Below are positions 43,979 through 52,782 of a DNA stretch of 64,000 bases, in pieces. Source of the stretch: Ignavibacteriales bacterium (GTDB taxonomy: Bacteria > Bacteroidota > Ignavibacteria > Ignavibacteriales > Ignavibacteriaceae); assembly GCA_016700155.1 (NCBI GenBank), contig CP065001.1:992001-1056000 (forward strand). Direction: 5' to 3'. Position 1 is the stretch's first letter. Each line of letters opens with the position of its first letter. The notes under the pieces are model-generated. The model saw only the letters and a list, made by a program, of their open reading frames with translations, did no database searches and was not told the origin of the DNA. The translations under genes were made by a program, and so were the position numbers.

Positions 43979-46198
43979 ATGAAAAAAACAAATATCATTT
44001 TGATCTTTATCTCGATGGTTTCTATAAATATCTATTCTCAATCTGCCCCGACTTCTTCGAGGAGAACCGTTAGGTACGATTTATACATTGCCGATACTAC
44101 AGTTACTTTAGGAAAAAATAAAACAAGTGCTATTGCTGTAAATGGAACTATTCCGATGCCTACATTAACATTCACTGAAGGTGACACAGCAGAGATTTGG
44201 GTATATAATAATTTAGACGAGGAAACAGCTCTGCACTGGCATGGTCTCTTTCTACCTAACAGGTACGATGGCGTGGCTAATCTTACACAAACACCAATTA
44301 AACCTCATTCAACATATTTGTATAAATTCCCTATTATTCAGCACGGCACGCATTGGTATCACAGTCATTTTAAGCTGCAGGAACAAATTGGTATGTACGG
44401 CGCTTTTATAATACTTAAAAGAAATGATGAACCGGATATTCCAACGCTAAATGTGGTATTAAGTGAGTGGACTGACATGAATCCTGAGGAAGTTAATCGA
44501 AGTTTAAAATCTGCCACAGATTGGTTTACAATAGAAAAAGGTTCTACCCAAAGTTATGGTGAAGCATTAATCCGTGGACATTTCGTAACGAAGCTAACTA
44601 ATGAATGGAAACGAATGACAGCTATGGATGTAAGCGATATTTATTATGATAACTTTTTGATAAACGGGAAGAACCAAAGTGAAGAGCCTCAATTTAAGGC
44701 AGGAGACAAGGTGCGGCTGCGTATAGCCAACGCCGGCGCATCTGATTATTTCTGGCTAACATACTCGGGCGGTAAAATAACTGTAGTGGCAACTGATGGC
44801 AATGATGTTGAACCGGTTGAAGTTGACCGGCTTATCATCGCTGTTTCAGAGACCTACGATGTTATTGTTACAATTCCTGATAACAAGAGTTACGAAATTT
44901 TAGCAACTCCGGAAGACCGAACCGGATCAGCTTCGTTATGGTTAGGCAGCGGAGAAAAAGTACCGGCGGCAAAATTACCTAAACTAAAATACTTTGAAGG
45001 AATGAAAATGATGAACGATATGATGGATATGAACGGCAACATCATTGAAATGGAAGGAATGAATATGCAGAACCAGGTAATGGATATGAATACCGTTATG
45101 TACCCCGAAATATCTGGTCCTGAAAATGCTGAAGATACTATCAAGAATGAAGACATGCAAGGGATGAAAATGGGTGAAGAGAATTCACATATTGTAACTC
45201 TTAATTATGAGATGCTTCGCTCCCCTGAAAAAACTACTTTACCTAAAGGAACCTGGAGAGAATTAAAATTTGATTTGACGGGAACTATGAATCGCTATGT
45301 GTGGACGATGGATAATAAGACTATTTCGGAAAGCGATAAGATTCTAATTAAGAAAGGAGAAAACCTAAGAATCATTCTTTTCAACAATAGTATGATGCGT
45401 CACCCGATGCATTTGCACGGTCATGATTTTAGATTGCTTAATAGTCAAGGTGAATACGCTCCTATGAAAAACATCATAGACATTATGCCAATGGAGCGGG
45501 ATACAATTGAGTTCGCGGCTTCCGAGTCTGGTGGTGATTGGTTCTTTCACTGTCATATTCTTTACCACATGATGGCAGGAATGGGCAGAATTTTCAGTTA
45601 CAAAGATTCTCCACAAAATCCTGCTTTACTTGATCCCGAAAATGATTTTCAAAATTTCCTTAACGATCACGGTGGTGAATTTTACCTAATGGGACGCGCA
45701 GGAGTAGAAAGCAACGGAAGCGATGGTGAAATAAACTATGCCGGAACCCGTTGGGAGTTGCAAACATTATGGCATTTAGGTTATAAGGATACGCGAGGTT
45801 ATGAGGGTGAAGCTAACTTCGGACGCTATCTTGGCAAGATGCAGTGGCTATTCCCTTATATAGGATTCGACTATCATTATAAAAAGGCTTCTCAGGAAAA
45901 GAACTTGTTCGGCCAGGTAAGCAACAAAAATGATAGAAAAGCATTTGCAGCCGGAGTGCAATATACACTACCAATGCTTGTAATTGCCGATGGAAGAGTT
46001 GATTCAGACGGTAAATTTCGTTTCCAACTTAGCAGAGAAGATATTTCCATTACGAGCCGTTTGCGTCTAAATTTTATGGCAAATACCGACAAAGAATATA
46101 TGGCTGGCTTTAGATATATTGTTACCAAATATTTTTCCTTTTCAACACATTATGACAGCGATATGGGTTATGGTGCTGGCATAACACTGACTTATTAA
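43979..46198 (+). CDS. Multicopper oxidase fused to C-terminal outer-membrane-like barrel
   Basis: 739 aa. Signal peptide, then three cupredoxin domains with all four copper motifs: LHWHGLF, HWYHSHF, HPMHLHGHDF and FFHCHILYHMMAGM (a T1 His-Cys-His plus Met). A Met-rich insert lies near residues 345-375 (MMNDMMDMNGNI). From ~residue 560 the sequence turns into antiparallel amphipathic strands ending in GYGAGITLTY, like CopB/outer-membrane barrels. So PcoA/CopA-type oxidase and CopB-like barrel are one chain. It should oxidise Cu(I) to Cu(II) at the cell surface or periplasm. Confidence 0.85.
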   Translation: MKKTNIILIFISMVSINIYSQSAPTSSRRTVRYDLYIADTTVTLGKNKTSAIAVNGTIPMPTLTFTEGDTAEIWVYNNLDEETALHWHGLFLPNRYDGVANLTQTPIKPHSTYLYKFPIIQHGTHWYHSHFKLQEQIGMYGAFIILKRNDEPDIPTLNVVLSEWTDMNPEEVNRSLKSATDWFTIEKGSTQSYGEALIRGHFVTKLTNEWKRMTAMDVSDIYYDNFLINGKNQSEEPQFKAGDKVRLRIANAGASDYFWLTYSGGKITVVATDGNDVEPVEVDRLIIAVSETYDVIVTIPDNKSYEILATPEDRTGSASLWLGSGEKVPAAKLPKLKYFEGMKMMNDMMDMNGNIIEMEGMNMQNQVMDMNTVMYPEISGPENAEDTIKNEDMQGMKMGEENSHIVTLNYEMLRSPEKTTLPKGTWRELKFDLTGTMNRYVWTMDNKTISESDKILIKKGENLRIILFNNSMMRHPMHLHGHDFRLLNSQGEYAPMKNIIDIMPMERDTIEFAASESGGDWFFHCHILYHMMAGMGRIFSYKDSPQNPALLDPENDFQNFLNDHGGEFYLMGRAGVESNGSDGEINYAGTRWELQTLWHLGYKDTRGYEGEANFGRYLGKMQWLFPYIGFDYHYKKASQEKNLFGQVSNKNDRKAFAAGVQYTLPMLVIADGRVDSDGKFRFQLSREDISITSRLRLNFMANTDKEYMAGFRYIVTKYFSFSTHYDSDMGYGAGITLTY

Positions 46199-46219
46199 TT
46201 CCATTACGAAACTGCGATT

Positions 46220-47371
46220 ATGTCAAGCAACTCGAATACAAAACTAAACAAAGCTTACTTATTAATTATTTTCTTAGCTGCACTGCTAGGAGCAACGGTC
46301 GGCGGTTTTGCCGTTTACTGGATTACTTCGTCAGACTCGACAAACCAAGCTTTTCAAAACGATGACAAAGTAAAACTGTTTCCCCAACACATAGAGTCAC
46401 TTCCAATAGTTGATATTGAAACTGCAGTAACTCGTGCTGTTGAAAAAGTGAGTCCGGTTGTTGTTACAGTAATAAATAATTTGACTGAGGTAAGAAGAGG
46501 ATTCTTTGACAGTCAGAGAATGCAACAGAAGGGTTCAGGATCTGGTGTTATCGTATCTGAAGATGGATACATAATTACAAACAATCACGTGGTTGAAGGT
46601 TTTAATTCCCTTGAAGTAATATTAAGCGATGGCAAAACTCTTCCCGCCGAATTTATCGGCGGAGATAAATTCGCCGATATTGCAGTTATTAAAGTTGACG
46701 GTAATTGGAATAATTTTGCTCAATTAGGCAACTCTGACATACTTAAGCCCGGTGAAACTGTAATTGCAATGGGTTCTCCACTCGGTGAGTTTCAAAATAC
46801 TGTTACTGTAGGCGTAGTAAGTGCACTTGGCAGAGCAATCGAAACATCACAACAATTTTCGATGGAAGATTTAATTCAAACTGATGCTGCAATAAACCGC
46901 GGCAACTCCGGCGGACCTCTGGTAAATTTAGCCGGGCAGGTTGTTGGTATAAATACTTTAATTGTTAGAGGCAGCGGTTATTCCGGGGATATCGCTGAAG
47001 GGCTTGGTTTTTCTATAGCATCCAATACTGTTGATGCTGTGGCTAAGCAGCTTATAGCGCAAGGTTATGTAGCAAGACCTTACCTCGGAATAAACTGGCT
47101 GCCAGTAAATCCGCAACTATCTTACAGATATTCTCTGCCGGTAGAATGGGGCGTTTATATTTCTGAAATCAGCAAGAGTTCACCCGCTTATAAAGGCGGA
47201 CTAAGAATTGGCGATATAATCACTCAAATTGCTGATGAAGAAATAAACGAAAAGAATCCTTTCATTAATATTTTGTTAAAACACAAACCGGGTGAAAAAG
47301 TAAAAGTAAAGTATTACAGGGATGATGATGAAAAAACTTCGGTGGTAACTTTAGGCAAGGCGGAGAAATGA
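46220..47371 (+). CDS. HtrA/DegP-family periplasmic serine protease
   Basis: 383 aa. N-terminal TM anchor (AYLLIIFLAALLGATVGG), then a trypsin-like domain with catalytic His in IITNNHVVEG, Asp in KFADIAVIKVD and Ser in RGNSGGPLVN, followed by one PDZ domain (residues ~280-370). DegS/HhoA-like single-PDZ size. It degrades or refolds damaged envelope proteins, a common companion of copper stress genes. No strong ribosome site is visible before the ATG. Confidence 0.9.
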   Translation: MSSNSNTKLNKAYLLIIFLAALLGATVGGFAVYWITSSDSTNQAFQNDDKVKLFPQHIESLPIVDIETAVTRAVEKVSPVVVTVINNLTEVRRGFFDSQRMQQKGSGSGVIVSEDGYIITNNHVVEGFNSLEVILSDGKTLPAEFIGGDKFADIAVIKVDGNWNNFAQLGNSDILKPGETVIAMGSPLGEFQNTVTVGVVSALGRAIETSQQFSMEDLIQTDAAINRGNSGGPLVNLAGQVVGINTLIVRGSGYSGDIAEGLGFSIASNTVDAVAKQLIAQGYVARPYLGINWLPVNPQLSYRYSLPVEWGVYISEISKSSPAYKGGLRIGDIITQIADEEINEKNPFINILLKHKPGEKVKVKYYRDDDEKTSVVTLGKAEK

Positions 47372-47430
47372 ACGGAATATTGGAATGATGGAATGATGAA
47401 TGCTGAGAAATGGAATAATGGAATTATAAT
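47372..47430 (+). repeat. Intergenic short tandem-like GGAATGATGG repeat
   Basis: The 80-base gap after the protease is built from imperfect copies of TGGAATGATGGAAT and AATGATGAATG. Such low-complexity spacers are common between genes in related genomes; no gene or terminator is seen in it. Confidence 0.5.
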
Positions 47431-47453
47431 CTGCTGCCTAAAAGAAAAAACAA

Positions 47454-48683
47454 ATGAATAAAAATCTTTTCTATATCTACCTCTCAATTTTTTTGGTTTA
47501 TGTGGGATACGGATTAACCCTTCCACTGCTTCCTTTCTTTGTTGAAAGAATGTCATCAATAGTAATGAACCAGGAAACTGTTTCATTACACGTTGGAATG
47601 ATAACCGGCGTATTTGCGCTGATGCAGGTTTTGTTTGCACCTCTTTGGGGAAAGCTTTCGGATACTATAGGAAGAAAGCCGTTGTTTTCTATCGGCTTAA
47701 TTGGTACTGCATTATCAATCTTTATTTTTGGAATAAGCAGCAATTTATACTGGCTTTATTCTTCAAGAATAATTGGAGGAATATTTTCAGCAGCAGTAAT
47801 TCCGGTTGCAAGCTCTTATGTATCCGATTTGTCTCCAATAGAAAACAGAGGGAAAGTGTTAGCGTGGATTGGAGGTGCAAGTGCAATTGGTGCAACTGTT
47901 GGGCCAGCAGCATCATCTTTTCTTTCCAATATTAATTTACCGGTCTATTCTGTTTCTAATTTTTCTTTTGATGAATTCTCTATTCCGTTTACTTCAATAT
48001 CAATACTGTTGGGCTTTAATTTATTTTTAATAAAACAATTACCGGAAATTTCAAACGTAGATTCTTCAGGTTTTATCGTTTCAATTCCTCAAAATGAAAA
48101 GATTAGCATTGTTAGTATTGTTAAGAGTATACGATTTCTTTTAATCCTTTCGTTTGTAAGCCAGTATTCGTTAATGTTGTTTGAAGCAACTTTTTCACTG
48201 CACGCAAAATATTTAATTAACTACGGCACACTGGAGCTTGGAATAATATATTCTTTTTGCGGCGGGATAATGGGAATAGCTCAAAGTTTTTTTATAGGAC
48301 ACTTAATTGATAAAAAAGGAGAGAAAGTTTTGATGCCGTTTGGCTTTTTACTAACTGCCATTGGAATTATTTCTCTTATGGTATTTGAAAATTTATTTCT
48401 AATCATATTAAGTGTTACGATACTTTCAATTGGAATTTCTTCAATAACTCCTTCGCTTTCTTCGCTAATCTCAAAAAGATTTCCTCAAAATACAGGTTCT
48501 GCTTTAGGCGTTCAGAATTCTGTTGATAATCTTGGCAAGGGAATCGGAGCAATTCTGGGGGGGATACTTTTTGCATTAAATATTCATTTGCCGTTTTTAT
48601 CTGCCGGGTTGCTGCTGCTGATAATTGCTGCCGGTTTATTTGGAAAGTATCATTACTCCGAACCCGAATCGGATTCCTATTAA
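47454..48683 (+). CDS. MFS transporter
   Basis: 409 aa, twelve TM helices. The loop 2-3 motif GKLSDTIGRKPLFSIGLIGT is the classic MFS signature A (G-x-x-x-D-x-x-G-R-K). N-terminal YVGYGLTLPLLPFFVERM and the TM5 region GPAASSF suit the drug:proton antiporter group. Substrate unknown; the copper-stress setting gives no firm hint. It is the last gene before element D, and may be transcribed with the HtrA gene. Confidence 0.85.
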   Translation: MNKNLFYIYLSIFLVYVGYGLTLPLLPFFVERMSSIVMNQETVSLHVGMITGVFALMQVLFAPLWGKLSDTIGRKPLFSIGLIGTALSIFIFGISSNLYWLYSSRIIGGIFSAAVIPVASSYVSDLSPIENRGKVLAWIGGASAIGATVGPAASSFLSNINLPVYSVSNFSFDEFSIPFTSISILLGFNLFLIKQLPEISNVDSSGFIVSIPQNEKISIVSIVKSIRFLLILSFVSQYSLMLFEATFSLHAKYLINYGTLELGIIYSFCGGIMGIAQSFFIGHLIDKKGEKVLMPFGFLLTAIGIISLMVFENLFLIILSVTILSIGISSITPSLSSLISKRFPQNTGSALGVQNSVDNLGKGIGAILGGILFALNIHLPFLSAGLLLLIIAAGLFGKYHYSEPESDSY

Positions 48684-48687
48684 CAAA

Positions 48688-48712
48688 TTTAAAAATTTTT
48701 AAGATTTTTAAA
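48688..48712. promoter_or_regulatory. Triple half-site activator element D
   Basis: TTTAA at 48688-48692, TTTAA at 48698-48702 and TTAAA at 48708-48712. Centre 48705 to -24 GG is 59 bp. Confidence 0.55.
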
Positions 48713-48762
48713 TCCTTACGATAAAGAAAAGCTCAATTATTCATTTAATTAAAACATTTCCC

Positions 48763-48777
48763 CGGCATACCATTTGG
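48763..48777 (+). promoter_or_regulatory. Sigma54-like promoter of the secreted 122-aa protein
   Basis: CGGCAT-ACCAT-TTGG followed by C; one base shift would give GC. Start expected near 48790, with a ~58-base leader. Confidence 0.5.
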
Positions 48778-48847
48778 CTTCATAATATTGGACTTTAATA
48801 AGTCGATGTTAGATAAAAATATTATAAAACTTTTTAAGGAGAAACAT

Positions 48848-49216
48848 ATGGTACGGGGAATTTTGTCGTTGGTTATAGTAACGGGAATAGCAATAACATT
48901 ATTGTTAAGCTCTGCTATAGAAGCGCAGCCGTTATCTAAAAGAATTGGTAATAAATCTTTGAGTGAAAGAACCCATCAAACTTTAATTCCATTCGATTAT
49001 TCCAATTATAAAAAAGTCGGTCCTTTTTCCAGGAATGTATATACTCGCATCCGTGAAAAGACAGAAAATAGTAAAAATGTGTTTGCAAATGGCAATCAAA
49101 ACTTTTTTCTGAAACAAAAAAGGCATTCAGCTTCTCTTACAACAGATAATGAATTCACATTATCCAAGAAAAGATCGGTAAAGAACTTTTTTCTTGATGG
49201 GAAGAGACATCAATAA
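48848..49216 (+). CDS. Secreted basic protein of unknown function under its own sigma54-like promoter
   Basis: 122 aa from ATG 48848, which has TTTAAGGAGAAACAT directly upstream. Signal peptide (GILSLVIVTGIAITLLLSSA, cut near IEAQ), then a lysine/arginine/asparagine-rich mature part with no Cys and no recognised domain (e.g. PFSRNVYTRIREKTENSKN, FFLKQKRHSASL). It forms a one-gene unit: activator element D and a promoter before it, a terminator after it. Likely an abundant stress-induced periplasmic protein; function cannot be given. Confidence 0.7.
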   Translation: MVRGILSLVIVTGIAITLLLSSAIEAQPLSKRIGNKSLSERTHQTLIPFDYSNYKKVGPFSRNVYTRIREKTENSKNVFANGNQNFFLKQKRHSASLTTDNEFTLSKKRSVKNFFLDGKRHQ

Positions 49217-49243
49217 GAAAAAAGTAAGTTTTAATCAATTTAC

Positions 49244-49280
49244 AAGGGTTGGTGATATTTAATTCATCAACCTTTTTTAA
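49244..49280 (+). terminator. Rho-independent terminator after the 122-aa protein gene
   Basis: GGTTGGTGA and TCATCAACC arms (one G-U pair) around a short AT loop, followed by TTTTTT. Confidence 0.8.
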
Positions 49281-49306
49281 TGCACTTGGAACTGCCCCTT
49301 AACATA

Positions 49307-49331
49307 TTTAAATATTTTTAAGATTCTTAAA
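49307..49331. promoter_or_regulatory. Triple half-site activator element E
   Basis: TTTAA at 49307-49311, TTTAA at 49317-49321 and TTAAA at 49327-49331, the last pair forming the perfect inverted repeat TTTAAGA-T-TCTTAAA. Centre to -24 GG is 59 bp. Confidence 0.65.
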
Positions 49332-49381
49332 CTTTTCAGAAATCAAAACCTTTGTTATGTATTATAATCACAACTTTTTAA

Positions 49382-49396
49382 TGGCATCTCTCTTGT
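49382..49396 (+). promoter_or_regulatory. Sigma54-like promoter of the CopA operon
   Basis: TGGCAT-CTCTC-TTGT, two mismatches to the -24/-12 consensus. Start expected ~49408, 22 bases before the first small gene. Confidence 0.6.
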
Positions 49397-49429
49397 CTAA
49401 TCTACTATAAATCAAAATCGGAGCAAAAA

Positions 49430-49552
49430 ATGTTAAATGAGATTTTAATTGTCGGTCTGAGTTTATTCAGTATAGTTTTGACTTCCAAAGGAATTTCAGC
49501 AGTCAGAAAGCTTCAGCCGATTAAAGTAAAAAGCAAAAACGAAAGGAGTTGA
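49430..49552 (+). CDS. 40-aa single-TM protein related to the next gene's N-terminus
   Basis: ATG with ATCGGAGCAAAAA upstream. MLNEILIVGLSLFSIVLT is followed by a basic tail. It aligns residue by residue with the start of the Met-rich protein that follows (MLTEILIIGLILTSLVLV), so it is probably a short tandem duplicate. Its 3' end, GAAAGGAGTTGAG, supplies the ribosome site for the next gene. Confidence 0.65.
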   Translation: MLNEILIVGLSLFSIVLTSKGISAVRKLQPIKVKSKNERS

Positions 49553-49556
49553 GAAA

Positions 49557-50036
49557 ATGTTAACCGAAATTTTAATCATTGGTTTAATCTTAACCAGCTT
49601 GGTTTTAGTTGTACTTGGGATTTTTTCAATAAAAGAAAAATTTGTAAGAAGGTATTTTTTATTCGTTGCTGTATTAACCGCTGTGTTTTTTGCAGCTACG
49701 CTGGCAGCTAACGCCCAGGAAAAACCCACTGAAAAGAAAGAGCACAAGATGATGATGCAAGATGAGGATATGCAGAAATGTATGGATAAAATTGCATCCG
49801 ATGAGCACATGAGAGGAATGATGATGCAAAAGATGATGGAACATACCAAAAGTGATTCCTCCGGAATGATGCAGATGTGCAAAATGATGATGGATAATCC
49901 CGAAATACACAAAATGATGATGAAGATGATGCACGGTGAAGGAATGATGGATGGAATGATGAAACACGATATGAAAGATGAAAAAAGTGATACTATGAAG
50001 AAGAAGGAAGAAACAGAGCATAAGTCTCATCATTAA
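49557..50036 (+). CDS. Membrane-anchored methionine-rich protein
   Basis: 159 aa. Two hydrophobic segments (residues ~4-24 and 34-50; the second ends LAANAQ like a signal cut) then a Met/His/Lys-rich domain (MQKCMDKIASDEHMRGMMMQ, NPEIHKMMMKMMHGEGMMD) with helical periodicity. Likely binds Cu(I)/Ag(I) in the periplasm, and precedes CopA in the operon. The end (EETEHKSHH) adds His. No family name; shares composition but not obvious homology with 2065-2550. Confidence 0.75.
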   Translation: MLTEILIIGLILTSLVLVVLGIFSIKEKFVRRYFLFVAVLTAVFFAATLAANAQEKPTEKKEHKMMMQDEDMQKCMDKIASDEHMRGMMMQKMMEHTKSDSSGMMQMCKMMMDNPEIHKMMMKMMHGEGMMDGMMKHDMKDEKSDTMKKKEETEHKSHH

Positions 50037-50085
50037 TTAAAACTAAAAGCAAGTAGTTAATAGCTTGAGAAAGGAGTTAAATAAG

Positions 50086-52770
50086 ATGGCACACGATCCG
50101 GTTTGCGGAATGGAAGTGAAAGTACCCTCGGAATATTATATTGATTTGGATGGTAAACGATATGAGTTCTGTTCTGAAAATTGCCAGAATAAATTTGCCC
50201 TCGATCCGAACATTTACATTGAAAAAATGAATAAAGTTGAACCAACGTACAGAACAACTAGTGATGGAATAGAGAAACTTACTTTACCAATAAATGGTTT
50301 ACACTGTACTTCGTGTGTAAATACAATTGAAAGAGAAGTAAAGAAACTGCCTGGTGTTAGAGTAGCTCGTGTTAATTATGCAACAGAGATGGCACACGTT
50401 GAATATATGAACGGTGAAACAAGTACCGAAGCGATAATCGGGGCAATTAAAAAAGCCGGCTATCAGACAGGACAGTCAACTCTGAAGATAGGAATAAGAG
50501 GAATGTATTGCGGATCGTGTGTCTCTAAAATTGAAAAAGAATTGAAGCAAAAAAGTGGAGTTATTTCTGCAAGTGTTGATCTTGGAACTGAATCGGCAAT
50601 TATAAAATACGTACCTGGTTTAATACAACTTGACGATTTAAAAGATGTAATTGAAAAACTCGGCTATGAAACTTATCCCATTCAAGGGTTCAAACAAGAA
50701 AAGAAAACTATAGAAAAAGAAACTAAAGGAAAGGTTGAAGAATCGGCTGATGAAAACCAGCTTGCACGCGAAAAAGAATATAAAACTTTGATGAGGAAAT
50801 TTATTTTTGCTGCAATTCTTTCCTTGCCTGTTATCCTTTTCAGTTATCCTGATTTATGGGGCTTACCAGAACAATTCCAAAAAGGAACGGAACTGTTGAC
50901 ATATATCTGGTTAGGAATGGCTTTCCTGAGCCTGCCGGTAATGTTCTGGTCTGGTTCCCAGTTTTATTCCGGAGCTTGGGCAGCTTTTAAAAACCGTTCA
51001 GCAAATATGCACACATTAATTGCAACCGGAATTTCTGCCGCTTGGCTCTATTCTGCAGTTGCTGTTTTATTTCCGGAAATTTTTCCTTCCGAACAATTAG
51101 CTGATGTATTTTTTGATGTTGTGTTTGTCGTTGTGGCTTTGGTTGTTCTTGGGATGGCACTAGAAATTCGAGCTAAAGGAAAAAGTTCCGAAGCGATTAA
51201 AAAGTTAATTGGGCTTCAGGCAAAGACCGCTAGGGTTCAGCGAAATGGAAAAGAGACTGATATTCCTATTGAAGAAGTTGTTCTTGATGATATTATAATT
51301 GTAAGACCCGGCGAAAAGATTCCAGTTGACGGAGAGATTGTAGATGGCTCTTCCACAGTTGATGAGTCAATGATTACTGGAGAATCTATTCCGGTTGAAA
51401 AGCACATTGGTGATGAGGTAATTGGTGCATCTATAAACAAAACCGGTTCATTCAAATTTAAGGCAACAAAAGTTGGTAAAGATACAGCACTCGCACAGAT
51501 TATTCAGATGGTTGAACAGGCACAAAGCTCTAAAGCGCCAATACAAAGAATTGTGGATAATGTTTCGGGTTATTTTGTTCCTGCAGTAATTATTTTGGCA
51601 ATTCTTTCATTTGTCACCTGGTATGTATTTGGTCCGGTTCCTCAAATAATTTATGCTTTGATTGTTTTTGTTACAGTGCTTGTAATTGCCTGCCCGTGTG
51701 CTCTTGGTTTGGCAACACCGATTTCTTTAATGGTTGGAGTTGGCAAAGGTGCTGAAAACGGAATTTTAATCAGAAGTGGTGAAGCTTTGGAAACTGCACA
51801 AAAATTAGATTCAATAGTTTTAGATAAAACCGGAACAATTACTCAAGGTAAACCATCGCTCACTAATGTAATAACTTCAAATGGCTTTAAGGAAGATGAA
51901 GTGTTAGCACTTAGTGCAAGTGTTGAGAGATCTTCGGAACATCCATTGGCAGAGGCAATTGTAAGAGGTGCTGAGGATAAAAATCTAACCCTTAATGATC
52001 CGAAAGAATTTAACGCAGTTCCAGGTCACGGCGTTGAAGCAAATGTTGATGGAAGGAAAGTGCTTCTTGGGAATCTTAAGATGATGAATAAATTTTCTAT
52101 ACAACTTAACGGCTTGGAAGAACAAAGCCGTAGGCTTGCTGATGAAGGAAAGACACCGATGTTTGTTTCGATTGATAATAAAGCTGCCGGTATAATTGCT
52201 GTTGCAGATATTATTAAACCGGATTCAAAAGAGGCAATTGCTCAACTTAAAAAACTTGGTTTGGAAGTAGTAATGATCACAGGAGACAACAGCAGAACAG
52301 CAAATGCAATTGGAAAACAAGTAGGTATTGATAGAGTTCTTGCAGAAGTTCTTCCGGAAGACAAAGCATTTAATGTGCAGAAGCTTCAGAATGAAGGAAA
52401 GAAAGTTGCAATGGTTGGTGATGGAATTAACGATGCACCAGCATTAGCTCAGGCAGATATTGGATTAGCTATAGGAACCGGAACTGATGTGGCAATAGAA
52501 GCTTCTGATATAACATTAATTAAAGGAAGTCTTAAAGGTGTTGTATTGGCTATCCAGCTTTCAAAAGCTACAATGAAAAACATTAAAGAAAATTTATTCG
52601 GTGCATTCTTTTACAATGGACTCGGAATTCCAATTGCTGCCGGATTACTTTATCCCTTCTTTGGATTATTACTTTCACCACTAATTGCCGGTGCTGCAAT
52701 GGCATTTAGTTCTGTAACTGTTGTAACCAATGCGAATCGTTTAAGAAGATTTAAACCAAAATTGAAATAA
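50086..52770 (+). CDS. copA: P1B-1 Cu+ exporting ATPase with N-terminal YHS domain
   Basis: 894 aa from ATG 50086 (AGAAAGGAGTTAAATAAG upstream; a TTG 21 bases earlier is in frame but not needed). Order: YHS (MAHDPVCGMEVKV), two HMA domains (GLHCTSCVNTIE and GMYCGSCVSKIE), eight TM helices with CPCALGLATP, DKTGTITQGKP, SEHPLAEA, GDGINDAPALAQADIG, and the C-terminal YNGLGIPIAAG and AMAFSSVTVVTNANRLR motifs typical of Cu+ P1B-1. Pumps Cu(I)/Ag(I) to the periplasm. The YHS cap is a recurrent theme here and may preload metal. Confidence 0.95.
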   Translation: MAHDPVCGMEVKVPSEYYIDLDGKRYEFCSENCQNKFALDPNIYIEKMNKVEPTYRTTSDGIEKLTLPINGLHCTSCVNTIEREVKKLPGVRVARVNYATEMAHVEYMNGETSTEAIIGAIKKAGYQTGQSTLKIGIRGMYCGSCVSKIEKELKQKSGVISASVDLGTESAIIKYVPGLIQLDDLKDVIEKLGYETYPIQGFKQEKKTIEKETKGKVEESADENQLAREKEYKTLMRKFIFAAILSLPVILFSYPDLWGLPEQFQKGTELLTYIWLGMAFLSLPVMFWSGSQFYSGAWAAFKNRSANMHTLIATGISAAWLYSAVAVLFPEIFPSEQLADVFFDVVFVVVALVVLGMALEIRAKGKSSEAIKKLIGLQAKTARVQRNGKETDIPIEEVVLDDIIIVRPGEKIPVDGEIVDGSSTVDESMITGESIPVEKHIGDEVIGASINKTGSFKFKATKVGKDTALAQIIQMVEQAQSSKAPIQRIVDNVSGYFVPAVIILAILSFVTWYVFGPVPQIIYALIVFVTVLVIACPCALGLATPISLMVGVGKGAENGILIRSGEALETAQKLDSIVLDKTGTITQGKPSLTNVITSNGFKEDEVLALSASVERSSEHPLAEAIVRGAEDKNLTLNDPKEFNAVPGHGVEANVDGRKVLLGNLKMMNKFSIQLNGLEEQSRRLADEGKTPMFVSIDNKAAGIIAVADIIKPDSKEAIAQLKKLGLEVVMITGDNSRTANAIGKQVGIDRVLAEVLPEDKAFNVQKLQNEGKKVAMVGDGINDAPALAQADIGLAIGTGTDVAIEASDITLIKGSLKGVVLAIQLSKATMKNIKENLFGAFFYNGLGIPIAAGLLYPFFGLLLSPLIAGAAMAFSSVTVVTNANRLRRFKPKLK

Positions 52771-52782
52771 GGAGATATCAAA

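Noticed and set aside
49674..50033. His-rich open frame antisense to the Met-rich membrane protein
   Set aside because: Same CAT/ATG mirror effect as at 1963-2391.
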